Assembly (NCBI RefSeq): GCF_032191465.1
Contig: NZ_JAQOUE010000002.1
Location: 248,001 to 312,000, forward strand
Direction: 5' to 3'
From: Candidatus Nitronereus thalassa
GTDB taxonomy: Bacteria > Nitrospirota > Nitrospiria > Nitrospirales > UBA8639
Length of the DNA stretch: 64,000 nt
The notes under the pieces were generated by a model. The model searched no databases and was not told the DNA's origin. It saw nothing but the letters and a program-made list of their open reading frames with translations. Every line of letters starts with the position of its first letter. Within the stretch, counting starts at the first letter, position 1. This document shows positions 10,101 through 18,523 of this stretch, one piece after another. Made by a program: the position numbers and the translations under genes.

Positions 10101-10896
10101 AGGGGTGAGCATCGGCAATGGAATTCCAAAACGCTTCAATTGTCTGCCCGGACAGGGTCCGTCCGCTTTGATCTGTAATGGTAACCGACGCCATCACCGG
10201 GATCTGTATGCCATGTTCCTCACGATATTGATCAATCGCAAAAAATGCGGCTTTGGCATTGAGGGTATCGAAAATGGTCTCCACGAGAAGCAAATCTACT
10301 CCGCCATCGAGGAGCCCCCGGACTTGTTCATAATAGGCTTCACGCAACTGATCAAACGTAACCGCACGGAAGGCCGGATCATTTACATCGGGCGACATAC
10401 AAGCCGTACGATTGGTGGGGCCAAGGGCCCCAGCCACAAATTTTGTTCGAGACGGATCTTTGGTCATGACCATCTCAACAGCTTTTCGCGCGGCCTTGGC
10501 TCCCGCGACATTCAAATCGTAAGCCAAATGCTCCATTTTATAATCAGCCATGGAAATGGAGTTGGAATTAAACGTATTGGTTTCAATAATATCCGCCCCG
10601 GCATCAAGGTACTGCTGATGAATCGAGGTAATTAGGTCGGATTGCGTGATCGCCAATAGATCATTATTCCCCTTTACGTCACAGGAATGGTGGGCGAACT
10701 GGGATCCACGGAAATCAGCTTCCTCTAACTTTTGCCGTTGAATCATGGTGCCCATGGCCCCATCCAACACCACAATTCGCTTCGTCATGAGGGCCTGCAA
10801 ATCTTGTATTCGGCCTGTTGAATGTTTCACATTTTCCTCTTCAATTAAATCCTGACTATATGATTGTCTAGACTGACTTTCGTCATTCCTTGCCAC
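7150..10896 (-). CDS. metH: cobalamin-dependent methionine synthase
   Basis: Transfers the methyl group of methyltetrahydrofolate to homocysteine through methylcobalamin. All four modules are present in 1248 residues. The homocysteine-binding barrel spans about 30-350, with zinc ligands Cys272, Cys335 and Cys336 in NCALG and GGCCGS. The pterin-binding barrel is about 380-650. The B12 cap and binding domain is about 680-920, with DVHDIGKN at 781-788, where His783 is the lower cobalt ligand. The C-terminal reactivation domain, about 950-1240, binds S-adenosylmethionine. Length matches E. coli MetH. It is transcribed alone behind a promoter at 10961-10989. I saw no cobalamin or SAM riboswitch in the short leader. 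Confidence 0.98.
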   Translation of the reverse strand: MARNDESQSRQSYSQDLIEEENVKHSTGRIQDLQALMTKRIVVLDGAMGTMIQRQKLEEADFRGSQFAHHSCDVKGNNDLLAITQSDLITSIHQQYLDAGADIIETNTFNSNSISMADYKMEHLAYDLNVAGAKAARKAVEMVMTKDPSRTKFVAGALGPTNRTACMSPDVNDPAFRAVTFDQLREAYYEQVRGLLDGGVDLLLVETIFDTLNAKAAFFAIDQYREEHGIQIPVMASVTITDQSGRTLSGQTIEAFWNSIADAHPFSVGINCALGAKQMRPYIEELAKLAPTYISCYPNAGLPNAFGGFDETPERMGEDLRDFASNGWLNIVGGCCGSTPDHIHSIAQAVKGLPPHVVVPSDHVTRLSGLEPLVIRPEMNFINIGERTNVTGSPKFAKLILNGQFEEALSVARQQVEGGAQIIDVNMDEGMLDSEKSMVHFLHLIASEPDICRVPIMIDSSKWSVIEAGLQCIQGKGVVNSISLKEGEEKFKEQARLIKRYGAATVIMAFDEQGQADTIERKVEICTRAYHLLTKDVEFPPEDIIFDPNILTVATGIEEHNNYAVNFIEATRQIKATLPHCKVSGGVSNISFSFRGNNFVREAMHTAFLFHAIKAGMDMAIVNAGQLGVYEEISKDLLELVEDVLLNRRSDATERLVSFAETVKQGGKAIVKDDVWRKGTVEERLSHALVKGIVEYIDEDVEEARQKFEKPLQVIEGPLMAGMNIVGELFGSGKMFLPQVVKSARVMKKAVAYLLPFMDKEKEASGSGAQGKVLMATVKGDVHDIGKNIVAVVLGCNNYEVIDLGVMVPCEKILKTAREEKVDMVGLSGLITPSLDEMVHNAKEMAREGFDIPLLIGGATTSKAHTAVKIAPGYQEPVVHVLDASLAVNVVRQLLSEEERPGFVEKVRQQQASSREAYESKKTTKKLLRLEEARKRRTPIDWQSSDMTKPSFLGTRVIENQMLEDLIPLIDWSPFFQTWELKGRYPKIFEDATVGSKAKELFDDAQGLLKEIVDKKLLTAKAVYGFFPANSREDDIVVYQDETRSTELTVFHTLRQQLEKTKGEANYALADFIAPQSTGFADYLGGFAVTAGIGLEDICKQFEKDHDDYNSIMAKALADRLAEAFAEWLHRKVRREWGYGQDEDLSNEELIKESYRGIRPAPGYPACPDHTEKGILFKLLNVEQSTGIHLTETFAMFPAASVSGLYFAHPQAKYFGVGKIDQDQVKDYAIRKQMDVSVVERWLSPNLL

Positions 10897-10960
10897 ACCC
10901 CACTAAAATGAGGCTTTGCACTCGCTCTGGTATAGATATCATCGATTTTACGGAAAAACG

Positions 10961-10989
10961 ACTATACCGGGTAAGAAGACGAGGGTCAA
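10961..10989 (-). promoter_or_regulatory. metH promoter
   Basis: On the minus strand TTGACC (10984-10989) is followed after exactly 17 bases by TATAGT (10961-10966), close to the sigma-70 consensus. The transcript would start near 10955, leaving a leader of about 58 bases, which is too short for a riboswitch. Confidence 0.65.
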
Positions 10990-11042
10990 AAGTCAGCCTG
11001 CAAAAAATTTTGAAAAAACTATTCCTGTGGTGCCTGCCTGGC

Positions 11043-11072
11043 TTGACGCCCTATAAGATGAGGGAATAGGAT
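11043..11072 (+). promoter_or_regulatory. candidate promoter for the secreted protein gene at 11103
   Basis: TTGACG at 11043-11048 and TAGGAT at 11067-11072 are 18 bases apart on the plus strand, placing a start point near 11079, a few bases upstream of the first possible start codon. Confidence 0.45.
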
Positions 11073-11102
11073 AAATTAGTTGTGTTTGTACTAGCTAAAT
11101 CC

Positions 11103-11888
11103 ATGCCTGTCTCATTAACAAAAATTCCTCAGATCTTTTTTCTTATCCTGGTCGGCTTGAGTTTTTTGGGTTCGCCCTCACAGTCCCAGGCCATGCCCTA
11201 TTTCGAAGATGGGTTTTTGGGGCTCACGAAAAAGGAACTGCACCAAAAAATTGGGACCCCTCACGCCATTCGGGCCCGAAAAGCCGCCTTGCGGATCTTT
11301 AGCTACTACTCGCCCCAAGATTGGGAAAAGTATTTTAGCAAGTTGGTGTCTCCAGAAAACGGGGAAGATGTGTACACCTATGAAAAAAACGGCATCCAAG
11401 TTCGTTATTCATTTGTGTATACACCGGACCTTCGCGAGCAAAAAGATTTTCCTACTTTATATGTTAAACGAGTTGAAATCGAATTCACCCCTGCGGTCCC
11501 GATTGAAACCATTCCCAGCCTCGTCAAAGAATTTGTTCCTCCCACCCAACCCGATGCACCAGTATTCCGATCGAATCTTTGGGTGCTAATTTTCAAAGGC
11601 CCTCCTTCTCAAGAAGCAACCCTCTTGGTCAAGGAACATAATAAAGAACAATGGGATTGGTCTTTAGCCTACCAACTCTTTTCCCTCAATGGCATTCCGA
11701 ACTATGTCACGGGACAGTCGCCCATTGATCGGTTGGAATTTACTATTCAAAGCCTGCCCCAAATTCGAAAAACACGACCCTATACCCATGAACCCTTTTT
11801 AAACCCCTATTCTCCTGAGTTTGCCAAGCGCCCCACGGAACCTCCAAAAAAACAGAAGTCCATTCCTTTGCCTCAATACGCTGATTAA
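11103..11888 (+). CDS. hypothetical exported protein
   Basis: About 261 residues from ATG at 11103; a GTG at 11082 is also in frame. The N-terminus is a typical Sec signal peptide: a Lys, a hydrophobic stretch (FFLILVGLSFLG) and a small-residue cleavage region ending near SQA. The mature protein is soluble, with YFEDGFLGLTKKELHQKIG just after the signal resembling the helix of BamE/SmpA-like repeats. The C-terminal 35 residues are rich in Pro and Lys. No catalytic motif is seen. It is convergent with the next gene. Function unknown. Confidence 0.7.
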   Translation: MPVSLTKIPQIFFLILVGLSFLGSPSQSQAMPYFEDGFLGLTKKELHQKIGTPHAIRARKAALRIFSYYSPQDWEKYFSKLVSPENGEDVYTYEKNGIQVRYSFVYTPDLREQKDFPTLYVKRVEIEFTPAVPIETIPSLVKEFVPPTQPDAPVFRSNLWVLIFKGPPSQEATLLVKEHNKEQWDWSLAYQLFSLNGIPNYVTGQSPIDRLEFTIQSLPQIRKTRPYTHEPFLNPYSPEFAKRPTEPPKKQKSIPLPQYAD

Positions 11889-11921
11889 GGCCTCAAGCCT
11901 TCGAAACTTTCCACGACAAGT

Positions 11922-12326
11922 TTAGGGTTCTTGAAATCGTAAATCTCCAATATCGGCAAGAAGGAGATGAGATTCCCCCCATTGGTAGGGACTTTCGAGT
12001 GACCAAGGTTCTTTAATTTCTACCGGCCTTATCCGAATACCACACATGCCCCCAAACACGAGATAGGCCAAACCCGCCCCTGAATCTTCCACAGGTTGGC
12101 CAAACGCAGGACAAACAGGGTCGGCCTCATTGTCTGTCCAACCAACTACGTCACACCATTCCCCTTGTATTGAGCGTTCATACAGTTTTACCTGCATCAA
12201 AGGTTTCGCTAGCCCAACCTCCTTGAAACGGAGAAATAATGACCCCTCAAAATTTTCACTATGTTCAATCTCCAGAAACATTGGATCTCCACATTGACGA
12301 CATTTATTTCGCCCTGATAAAGTCAC
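11922..12326 (-). CDS. hypothetical protein with N-terminal CXXC
   Basis: 134 residues from a GTG start. The N-terminus has NKCRQCGDPMFLE, a CXXC knuckle, and further cysteines occur at WCDVVG, PVCPAFG and GGMCGI, so a metal or disulfide site is possible. The remainder looks beta-rich. The gene is divergent from the next plus-strand gene, with only about 10 bases between the starts, and is convergent with the exported protein gene on its other side. No family recognised. Confidence 0.5.
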   Translation of the reverse strand: MTLSGRNKCRQCGDPMFLEIEHSENFEGSLFLRFKEVGLAKPLMQVKLYERSIQGEWCDVVGWTDNEADPVCPAFGQPVEDSGAGLAYLVFGGMCGIRIRPVEIKEPWSLESPYQWGESHLLLADIGDLRFQEP

Positions 12327-12336
12327 CTAGCGTTTT

Positions 12337-12774
12337 ATGGTACCCAACAATTCCATCTCAGCCACCTCTGTCCACCCTCCCAAACCATCTTCGGAAAATG
12401 GGGAAGCCGTGGACTTGCATCCAAATCTCCAGACGCCCGAGATACCCTTTATCTGTCGAAAACCTGTACGCATTACCATTTACTCCCTTTTGGCCGCCTT
12501 CGCGCTTTTCATGATTGCCTGGGGATTTCTGCCTAGCTTCTTAGACCCAACCTTTGAACAACATATTCAGGACAAAGAAGTTGTTGCCGGCATGACTCGC
12601 GATCAGGCCATCGCCGCATGGGGATCACCCTACCAAATGAATGTCACCTATACGGATCGGGGCATTCGGCGAGAAGAATGGGTATATGAAGATTGGATCG
12701 ATGCAGGTTCGGTTCGACACCGCTACCTTTATTTTGAAGAAGGCGTGCTTGTTGGAGGATGGTACTATAAATAA
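12337..12774 (+). CDS. membrane-anchored SmpA/OmlA-like protein
   Basis: 145 residues. A variable N-terminal tail of about 44 residues is followed by one membrane segment (IYSLLAAFALFMIAWGF, about 47-63). The outside domain has the BamE/OmlA signature: VAGMTRDQAIAAWGSPYQ then EEWVYEDW and RYLYFEEGVLVGGW, that is a helix, GxP turn and paired beta strands. BamE helps assemble outer-membrane proteins, but this protein has a transmembrane anchor rather than a lipobox. It is not next to other Bam genes, so it may be a general envelope protein of the same fold. Confidence 0.65.
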   Translation: MVPNNSISATSVHPPKPSSENGEAVDLHPNLQTPEIPFICRKPVRITIYSLLAAFALFMIAWGFLPSFLDPTFEQHIQDKEVVAGMTRDQAIAAWGSPYQMNVTYTDRGIRREEWVYEDWIDAGSVRHRYLYFEEGVLVGGWYYK

Positions 12775-12907
12775 CCTCTCCTTATGGCCTAAATGCCGAG
12801 CCAATTAATTCTCAATCCAATCGGCCTTTTTTGCATCTAATTGGATAGCACTATAACTATTTAAATGACTTGCCCCCATCATGTCCATTCGGGCCAGGGC
12901 AATTGCC

Positions 12908-13198
12908 CTAAGGAGTTTCTGTTATTTGCGCGCGCCGACCTCTCCCTCCCCCATCACTAATGACAAGAACCCGTTTCCACTCTCGGATTTGATATACCGC
13001 CCAGGCATTAGGCTCCCCCTTATAATACGCTTCTGGATCCTCGCCTTTGGCACTCAAATAGGTCGGTTCGGTAAATCCTTCGTCTAATACATATTCCATT
13101 AAGCTGTCAGTGGTGAGTCCCTCACCTTTTAGGGAAACGTCCGCCAAAAAAGTCAAAATTTGGTCAGGATCAGCAAGATTTACCGGAGCTCTGGCCAT
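12908..13198 (-). CDS. small hypothetical protein
   Basis: 96 residues from ATG at 13198, with GAGGAAA upstream as a possible ribosome-binding site. The first 70 residues look folded (helix LADPDQILTFLADV, then LTTDSLMEYVLDEGF). The C-terminus ends in a Gly/Arg-rich stretch (SDGGGRGRRAQ). No family recognised. The open frame and ribosome-binding site support a real gene, but the evidence is modest. Confidence 0.5.
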   Translation of the reverse strand: MARAPVNLADPDQILTFLADVSLKGEGLTTDSLMEYVLDEGFTEPTYLSAKGEDPEAYYKGEPNAWAVYQIREWKRVLVISDGGGRGRRAQITETP

Positions 13199-13369
13199 GT
13201 TGATTTTTCCTCATGTGTGTTATTATAAATATCCTATTGTAGGTTTGATTTTCCAGAAATTGCAAATTTGCCTTGATTAAGCTCGAACCAAAATATTCCG
13301 ACAAGGCTTTAAATTCCCACGCCAACGTGTAGCAACACACACGGCTCATCCCGAACCCGATGGATTCGA

Positions 13370-14119
13370 ATGATTTGGAAGCTTTCAGCTGACCAGTTTC
13401 GCGAACGTCTTTTTGACATTGTTAGCCGCAAACAACATTGGTCGACACCCTACTTCAACGGAAGCACGGCCACCAAGGCCCAGCTAAATATTCATTTCCG
13501 CCAAGAGTATGCGGTATACATCCGGGATTTTTCCGTGCTGCTCGGTCGGCTTCTTGGGAAAAACCCTGCATGGGAAATGCGCCGACAGCTGGCTACCACG
13601 ATCTACGAAGAGGAAACCGGGAAACTCTCGCTTGGCCAGCCACACCAGGAACTCTTTTTGGACATGATGTTAGGTCTCGGGTATCCACGCGCCGAATTTC
13701 GCGATGTCGAATTGCTCTCGCAGAGTTTTTCGTTCCGGGAATGGCTCGATGATATTTGCCAAGAGCAAGAGTGGATTGTGGGTGCCGCGATCTTGACCCT
13801 TCTTGTTGAAGGATCGGCGAATGATCGACAGGAAGTCTTTAGCCAAGAAGAACCAAAATCCGAAGCTGAAATCGAAGATATTGTCCTTAAACACCCGCTT
13901 GTGATCTACCATGGCCTTGACCCCAAACACATGGATTTGGTCCGGGTTCGTGAAATGATTGAGCCCTCTAATCGAAAAATTGTGTACGATTCAATTGTCA
14001 AAGAGGCAACTGCCAACAAACAGCATACTCTGGTATTGGAGCACTTGGAGGAAGGTCTCCAATTATGGCTAAACTACCGAGATGGCATTGCTCGTGCTTG
14101 TGGGCTCCGCCAAGTTTAA
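13370..14119 (+). CDS. CADD/PqqC-like haem-oxygenase-fold di-iron protein
   Basis: 249 residues, the usual size for the TENA/PqqC/CADD (HDO) superfamily of helical di-iron oxygenases. Probable metal ligands line up with those known for chlamydial CADD: a Glu among Glu80-82 (IYEEETG), His92, Glu147 (LLVEGS), and His181, Asp184 and His187 in YHGLDPKH. The last motif is HX2DX2H, one residue shorter than the HX3DX2H I expect in this family. Tyr28 falls near the tyrosine that CADD sacrifices to make p-aminobenzoate, and CADD-type proteins substitute for pabABC in Chlamydia and in Nitrosomonas. A similar role in folate synthesis is therefore possible; another HDO oxidase is the alternative. The gene stands alone. 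Confidence 0.72.
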   Translation: MIWKLSADQFRERLFDIVSRKQHWSTPYFNGSTATKAQLNIHFRQEYAVYIRDFSVLLGRLLGKNPAWEMRRQLATTIYEEETGKLSLGQPHQELFLDMMLGLGYPRAEFRDVELLSQSFSFREWLDDICQEQEWIVGAAILTLLVEGSANDRQEVFSQEEPKSEAEIEDIVLKHPLVIYHGLDPKHMDLVRVREMIEPSNRKIVYDSIVKEATANKQHTLVLEHLEEGLQLWLNYRDGIARACGLRQV

Positions 14120-14318
14120 CCATTCTCTTTTCTCCCTACACATCCTTGCCTAAAATGAAATTTGTTCTTCTCTTCCCCTGGCTCCCTACAAAAAACTTAA
14201 TAGGGAAACATTTTACCATATTAAGATTTCCATTCATCTCTAGTTAAGCAAAGATTATAAAAACCGTTCCCTCAAGTTCAGTATTTTGTTAGGCTAGAGC
14301 TTTCAGCGACGAACCATC

Positions 14319-15203
14319 ATGTATGAATTTCCATTTCCTTATCGAATTCTGCATCTATGCATCCTGCTCGCCTTTTTGAGTGGGTGCTATTGGACGCCCC
14401 GGGTCGAAACCCCCATTTTTGAAGATTCCCAAGTATCGGTTTCACTCACCACTGTGTCCGACGAATCCTTCTCGGCAGATCACCCCGTCTCTTTCCACAC
14501 CGAAACAATGACTCACATCTTGACTGGCTTGAAACTGGAGCAACATAAACGATTACTCCAAAAATTATTTTCCAGTGACAATTCCCCGCACCCTGTGTTC
14601 ACCGAGGAACAAACCCATGTATTAGCGGATCAGTTGAAACAAGCCTTTTCTCAAGTGACACCTGAGGAACATGTGGCTTTTCAAACCCACGGCAACCCCA
14701 AACAAGATATTCAGCCCCTCAAAGGGACCATGTATGTGAAAAATGAAAATCTGTATATTTCTTTAATATTTGCAAACTCCGGAGCTCATGCCGCAACTAA
14801 AACCGCGGGAAGAACGGTCCGAACAGTTCAGGAAGGTACTGGAAAACCTACCATTGTATTTACTCCCCAAGAAGCAATCCAAGCAGAACAGAAGCCCCAT
14901 TGGCTCTTGGGCGGAGCAGATACCAACCATGTCGTCATCAATCTTCGTCTCCTTGCCTCCCTCAAAGACGAGCACTCCTTTCCATCCATGCAAGCAGACA
15001 AAACCACCGACACCGCCCCAAAGGCATCCATCTCCGAGAAAACAACACCTTTATCTCAGGAGATCGAGACCGCTTCGGATCAAAGTGAAACAAACTCTGA
15101 CACGCAATTGTTAATGGAGGAAATTAAAGCACTTCGAAAAGAATTGGCCGACCAGAAAAAAGCCATTGAGGAAATAAAGCAGGAAAAAACCGAAACCCGT
15201 TAG
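14319..15203 (+). CDS. hypothetical lipoprotein with C-terminal coiled coil
   Basis: 294 residues. The lipobox FLSGC (Cys23) follows a hydrophobic signal (ILHLCILLAFLSG), so the protein should be lipid-anchored. The middle (about 30-215) looks like a beta-rich folded domain including IVFTPQEAIQAEQ. The tail (about 262-292) is a charged heptad pattern typical of a coiled coil (MEEIKALRKELADQKKAIEE). The stop overlaps the end of the convergent exonuclease gene by a few bases. No known family recognised. Confidence 0.7.
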   Translation: MYEFPFPYRILHLCILLAFLSGCYWTPRVETPIFEDSQVSVSLTTVSDESFSADHPVSFHTETMTHILTGLKLEQHKRLLQKLFSSDNSPHPVFTEEQTHVLADQLKQAFSQVTPEEHVAFQTHGNPKQDIQPLKGTMYVKNENLYISLIFANSGAHAATKTAGRTVRTVQEGTGKPTIVFTPQEAIQAEQKPHWLLGGADTNHVVINLRLLASLKDEHSFPSMQADKTTDTAPKASISEKTTPLSQEIETASDQSETNSDTQLLMEEIKALRKELADQKKAIEEIKQEKTETR

Positions 15204-15922
15204 CTTGCTTCAATTAATTGAGGATTATGCACAACAAGATCTCGTCCCAGGGGTTCACGAAAGGTCATCCGATTATAACAAGCATAGGTGACATAGGTAT
15301 CTTGTAGACAATATTCTGCAATGGCTTTACCCTGTCCCGCAGCCCACATCTCCGCAACCTCTTTCCCGCTACCCGACTTGGTTTCGACCTGTAATGCCCG
15401 AGCCAAAATATCCAGCTTCACCCATCCTCGCATATCCCAATTACTCCAAACGGCCATCGTATCGTAGACCGGTTCGGTGCGAAACTTTGCCAGACTGATT
15501 TCCATTGAAGGTTTGACACGATGAATAATCGACCGTTTTTTAATAAACGGCAAATCAAACCCCAACCCATTATGCGTAATGAATAGTGACGGACGAATTT
15601 CCCCTAGCCGGCCCCAAAATTGACGAAGCAAGTCAGCTTCATTGGAACCATACCAACTCACGGCTCCCTGTGGTTCCATAGAAGGAGAAAAAACCAACAT
15701 CCCAATGCACACAATTCGGCTATAGGTCCCATCAAACGATGAACGTTCATACAATTCATCCTCTTTTTTAAGCTGCTCCTGGACCTCCGCGTGGGAAAAC
15801 AAATCAGCAGAAGGATCCCCATCGCAAGATTCTGAGATAACATTCTCTACGCCTGCTAACCGTGCCCATTCCTCGCGAGGCGCTTGCACGGTTTCAATAT
15901 CAAGAACAACTTTCATCTGCAC
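15200..15922 (-). CDS. PolB-like DEDDy 3'-5' exonuclease
   Basis: A 240-residue RNase H-fold exonuclease. The metal ligands of the DEDDy class are visible: Asp8 and Glu10 in VLDIET, Asp123 in HNGLGFDLPF, and Tyr204 and Asp208 in YCLQDTY. This arrangement matches the predicted 3'-5' exonuclease family related to the proofreading domain of family B polymerases, without any polymerase part. It is third in a minus-strand cluster after mutY and mutT (54 bases from mutT), so a role in DNA repair or nucleotide quality control fits. Confidence 0.85.
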   Translation of the reverse strand: MQMKVVLDIETVQAPREEWARLAGVENVISESCDGDPSADLFSHAEVQEQLKKEDELYERSSFDGTYSRIVCIGMLVFSPSMEPQGAVSWYGSNEADLLRQFWGRLGEIRPSLFITHNGLGFDLPFIKKRSIIHRVKPSMEISLAKFRTEPVYDTMAVWSNWDMRGWVKLDILARALQVETKSGSGKEVAEMWAAGQGKAIAEYCLQDTYVTYACYNRMTFREPLGRDLVVHNPQLIEAS

Positions 15923-15976
15923 CTTGTGGGATTTTTTTGGATCGTGTGGTGAATGAGCATGAAATAAAGTCCCACA

Positions 15977-16387
15977 TCATTTTCTTTGATTTTGTTCCTG
16001 GAGTTTAGCCATAACCGGTTCATCTGCGGGTGGAAACTGATAGCATGAAAATTCGTCAGGATGAACCCAATGAAAATCCGCGCATCCGAGCGGCTGCAGA
16101 TCACCCGACAATAACGAACTGAAGAAAAAATGCAATTCCACGGCTTTCTCTGTATATTCGTGTTTGACGACCACGAAAGGTTGGGGATGCGTGATCTCAA
16201 CCCCCAACTCCTCGAGCAACTCTCGCCTCAAACATTCCTCTAAACTCTCACCAGGTTCTCGCTTGCCGCCTGGAAATTCCCAATAACCGCCCAAATGTGA
16301 ATTTGGTTCTCGTTTGGTAATGAGATAACGCCCTTCACATTCAATCACCGCAGCCGCAACCTGAATATATTTTTTCGTAGACATCAC
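15977..16387 (-). CDS. mutT: MutT-like Nudix hydrolase
   Basis: 136 residues. A perfect Nudix box GX5EX7REUXEEXGU lies at residues 41-63 (Gly41, Glu47, Arg55-Glu56, Glu59-Glu60, Gly62). MutT removes 8-oxo-dGTP from the nucleotide pool. The gene begins 8 bases after mutY and is clearly cotranscribed with it. The C-terminal domain missing from this MutY is itself a MutT-like fold that reads 8-oxoG, so this protein could alternatively help MutY. The intact catalytic box argues for real hydrolysis. Confidence 0.88.
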   Translation of the reverse strand: MMSTKKYIQVAAAVIECEGRYLITKREPNSHLGGYWEFPGGKREPGESLEECLRRELLEELGVEITHPQPFVVVKHEYTEKAVELHFFFSSLLSGDLQPLGCADFHWVHPDEFSCYQFPPADEPVMAKLQEQNQRK

Positions 16388-16395
16388 CCTGACAG

Positions 16396-17109
16396 CTATT
16401 TAATTTCAACAGGAAACGCCTGACAGAAGTCTCGCATAGGACAAAACAGACAATAGGGCTTACGCGCGGTACAGACGACGGCGCCAAAATCCATGAGCGC
16501 CTGATTAAAATCATACCCCTTCCCTTTGGGAATAAGCTCTTCCGACATAGCCCACAATCGAGACGTCTTCTTCTTGGGATCCCCATTTCCAAGAAACACA
16601 CGATGCAACACTCGCATGACATTGGTATCAAGAATAGGAGCATCCTCATTAAAAGCAAAAGACCGTACCGCCCCTGCGGTATATCGACCAATCCCTTTCA
16701 TCGATTGAAGCTGCGCCGGGTCTCGAGGAATGGTGCTCCCATACTTTTCCACGGCTTCGCAGGCAATACTATGTAACCGATAGGGCCGTACATTATAGCC
16801 AAGTGGATACCATGCCTTACGGACATCATCGGGTTTCGCCGCAGCCAAATCTAGTAAGGTGGGATATTTTCCTAAAAATTCATGATACTTAGGTACCACC
16901 CGATCAACCTGCGTTTGCTGAAGCATGACTTCAGAAACTAAAATTCTGTAGGGATCCGAAGTGCGACGCCAAGGAAGGTCTCGTCCAAATTCGCCATACC
17001 ATTTCAGCAACCGATTTTGGAACCGCCGCTTTGGACCGCGATCGATAGAAGATGAAGAGACAGAACTTTTTAATGAAGATTTTTTCTTGTGGTTTTTTGC
17101 GGGTGCCAT
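16396..17109 (-). CDS. mutY: short A/G-specific adenine glycosylase (catalytic domain only)
   Basis: Removes adenine mispaired with 8-oxoguanine. At 237 residues it carries the full catalytic part: catalytic Glu60 (SEVMLQQTQVD), helix-hairpin-helix MKGIGRYTAGAV (137-148), Asp161 (ILDTNVMRV) and the [4Fe-4S] ligands Cys213, Cys220, Cys223 and Cys229 (CX6CX2CX5C). It stops just after the cluster, so the MutT-like C-terminal recognition domain of standard MutY (about 350 residues) is absent. The Lys/Ser-rich first 28 residues may be an extension. First gene of the mutY-mutT-exonuclease operon. A related HhH-GPD glycosylase is the alternative reading. Confidence 0.85.
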   Translation of the reverse strand: MAPAKNHKKKSSLKSSVSSSSIDRGPKRRFQNRLLKWYGEFGRDLPWRRTSDPYRILVSEVMLQQTQVDRVVPKYHEFLGKYPTLLDLAAAKPDDVRKAWYPLGYNVRPYRLHSIACEAVEKYGSTIPRDPAQLQSMKGIGRYTAGAVRSFAFNEDAPILDTNVMRVLHRVFLGNGDPKKKTSRLWAMSEELIPKGKGYDFNQALMDFGAVVCTARKPYCLFCPMRDFCQAFPVEIK

Positions 17110-17154
17110 AGGTGGCAGGATTCTATGGATGAGATTGGGCTAATGCAAGACAAG

Positions 17155-17190
17155 CAAAAACCCGTAGATTTCTTCTACATAGATAACGGG
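17155..17190 (-). terminator. possible intrinsic terminator of the metalloprotease gene
   Basis: On the minus strand an imperfect hairpin with arms GTAGA/TCTAC and outer CCC/GGG is followed by TTTTT, shortly after the metalloprotease stop at 17209. Confidence 0.45.
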
Positions 17191-17208
17191 CGGGATAATA
17201 GGGCCAAG

Positions 17209-18135
17209 TTATGATTTGGCTGGTGAAAGACCAATTGCATTGGGTCCTATTTTGATTACTTTGTCATTCTCACCTTGCGTCAGAGTAGTTTCAGGAAATT
17301 CTTTTTGCTCAAACCTGGGAGGTGTCAGATTCAATTTAGTAAAGTGGCTCAATTGCGCGTTGACCAAAATATCCAACATGGAGAGCAACTGACGGGTCTT
17401 TGCTTGGGACGACCCCATGACCGGACGGCCCTGAATTTTCGTAGGATGGATATGAGTAGTGACACCATAATTATTGGTGGCTAAAGGAATGGAAGTTCCC
17501 GAAAAAGGAAGAGGCATTGTAATCTCAATAATACCCTTCTTAGAAAATGCTTCCCAATTTTTATTTGCCAAGCTTTTTCCCAGCGAATGCCCAATTTCAT
17601 GAAGAGCTACCGAAAACAAATCGATATAGTCACCATTCGAGAATTCACCTTTGGGGTTGGAATAAACTCGGCTAACTACAATCTGGCCACCCCCTAAATC
17701 TTGCGTCAATTCGGTGTAGGACTGAAACTCTTCACTTTGATGAGGGGTCGCATCCAACCACCATTGAAAATTATTGGGATTGGTATTGTTATTGAAGAGA
17801 ATGGTGCCTTCAGTTTCACGATTAGGAGAACCCTCTTGACGATTCAACGTGTGTACTCCTCCCCCTACGGGAGCCCACCCGAACTTTAATATCAAGGTGT
17901 GGTCATCTTGAATGGCATGTTCCCAAAAGTCAGCTGCAGCATGAAAGATGGCCACTAAGTTCCCCTTTCCAATGGCCGTCGGCTGAGGGGTTCCTCCCTG
18001 AAAATGCCGGATAATATCCAATGCATTAGCATCACTGGAACTCACTGAAAAAAACAATATCAAAATTATCACGACACAACTCAATTTTTCCCACCCCCTG
18101 GAGGTTGCCTTTTGAAGTTGATCTTTTTTGATCAT
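17209..18135 (-). CDS. secreted zinc metalloprotease (metzincin-like)
   Basis: 308 residues starting at ATG 18135 with GGAG 7 bases upstream. A signal peptide (VVIILILFFSVSSSDANA) ends near residue 38. The active site is HEIGHSLG at 179-186, the HEXXHXXG of metzincin-type proteases, but the usual third His is not at its standard spacing; His228 or His230 (TTHIHP) may serve, followed by a candidate Met-turn at Met240 (RPVMGSS). The protein probably acts outside the cytoplasm. No PEP-CTERM or other sorting tail is seen. A sigma-54-type promoter lies 97 bases upstream, suggesting activator-controlled expression. Confidence 0.75.
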   Translation of the reverse strand: MIKKDQLQKATSRGWEKLSCVVIILILFFSVSSSDANALDIIRHFQGGTPQPTAIGKGNLVAIFHAAADFWEHAIQDDHTLILKFGWAPVGGGVHTLNRQEGSPNRETEGTILFNNNTNPNNFQWWLDATPHQSEEFQSYTELTQDLGGGQIVVSRVYSNPKGEFSNGDYIDLFSVALHEIGHSLGKSLANKNWEAFSKKGIIEITMPLPFSGTSIPLATNNYGVTTHIHPTKIQGRPVMGSSQAKTRQLLSMLDILVNAQLSHFTKLNLTPPRFEQKEFPETTLTQGENDKVIKIGPNAIGLSPAKS

Positions 18136-18523
18136 TTCATTTCTCCAGGTTTAACGATGAGGGTTGTGAATCGTTATGCTATTTTTTTGTACTAAACAGG
18201 CTTATTGGCTGCTTTACCTCCAACAGACATCGCAAGCCCTATGCCACCAGGATGACTGAGATATGAAACAGCGTGGCGGCCCCTGTAACTCATTGAATAC
18301 CAGCATTTTTTTAGTAAGTTTGACGTGGCCGAAAGAACTCATCGCGACCAGCAACGTGGAATGGGCAAAATTCACAGTAAATGTATCCGACACCTATAGT
18401 GCTTGAATCCTAGAAACATGGGCATAAACCCATTGAGTTTCAACAGGTTGGACTTATAGATAGGGTTTGGAAAGAATTCTGACTGCCGTAGAAGAAATTG
18501 AGAGTAAATTTATTGAAGAATTC
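18136..18523. other. 388-base region with a sigma-54 site and overlapping short ORFs
   Basis: No assured gene. On the minus strand there are two overlapping open frames, 18214-18393 (GTG start, 59 codons) and 18192-18293 (ATG start, 33 codons). Neither has a good ribosome-binding site. The sigma-54 site lies inside the first. The region may be a repeated or insertion-derived module; see findings. Confidence 0.5.
18232..18246 (-). promoter_or_regulatory. sigma-54 (RpoN) promoter for the metalloprotease gene
   Basis: Minus-strand TGGCATAGGGCTTGC matches the -24/-12 consensus TGGCAC-N5-TTGC with one mismatch and correct GG/GC spacing. Transcription would begin near 18221, about 86 bases before the ATG at 18135. 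An enhancer-binding protein would be needed; none is encoded in this window. Confidence 0.65.

Noticed and set aside
10897-11081. Possible cobalamin or SAM riboswitch before metH
   Set aside because: The predicted leader is only about 58 bases and no B12-box or SAM-box pattern was found.
12239-12514. Plus-strand ORF overlapping two genes
   Set aside because: It overlaps the starts of both divergent genes in other frames and shows no domain-like sequence.
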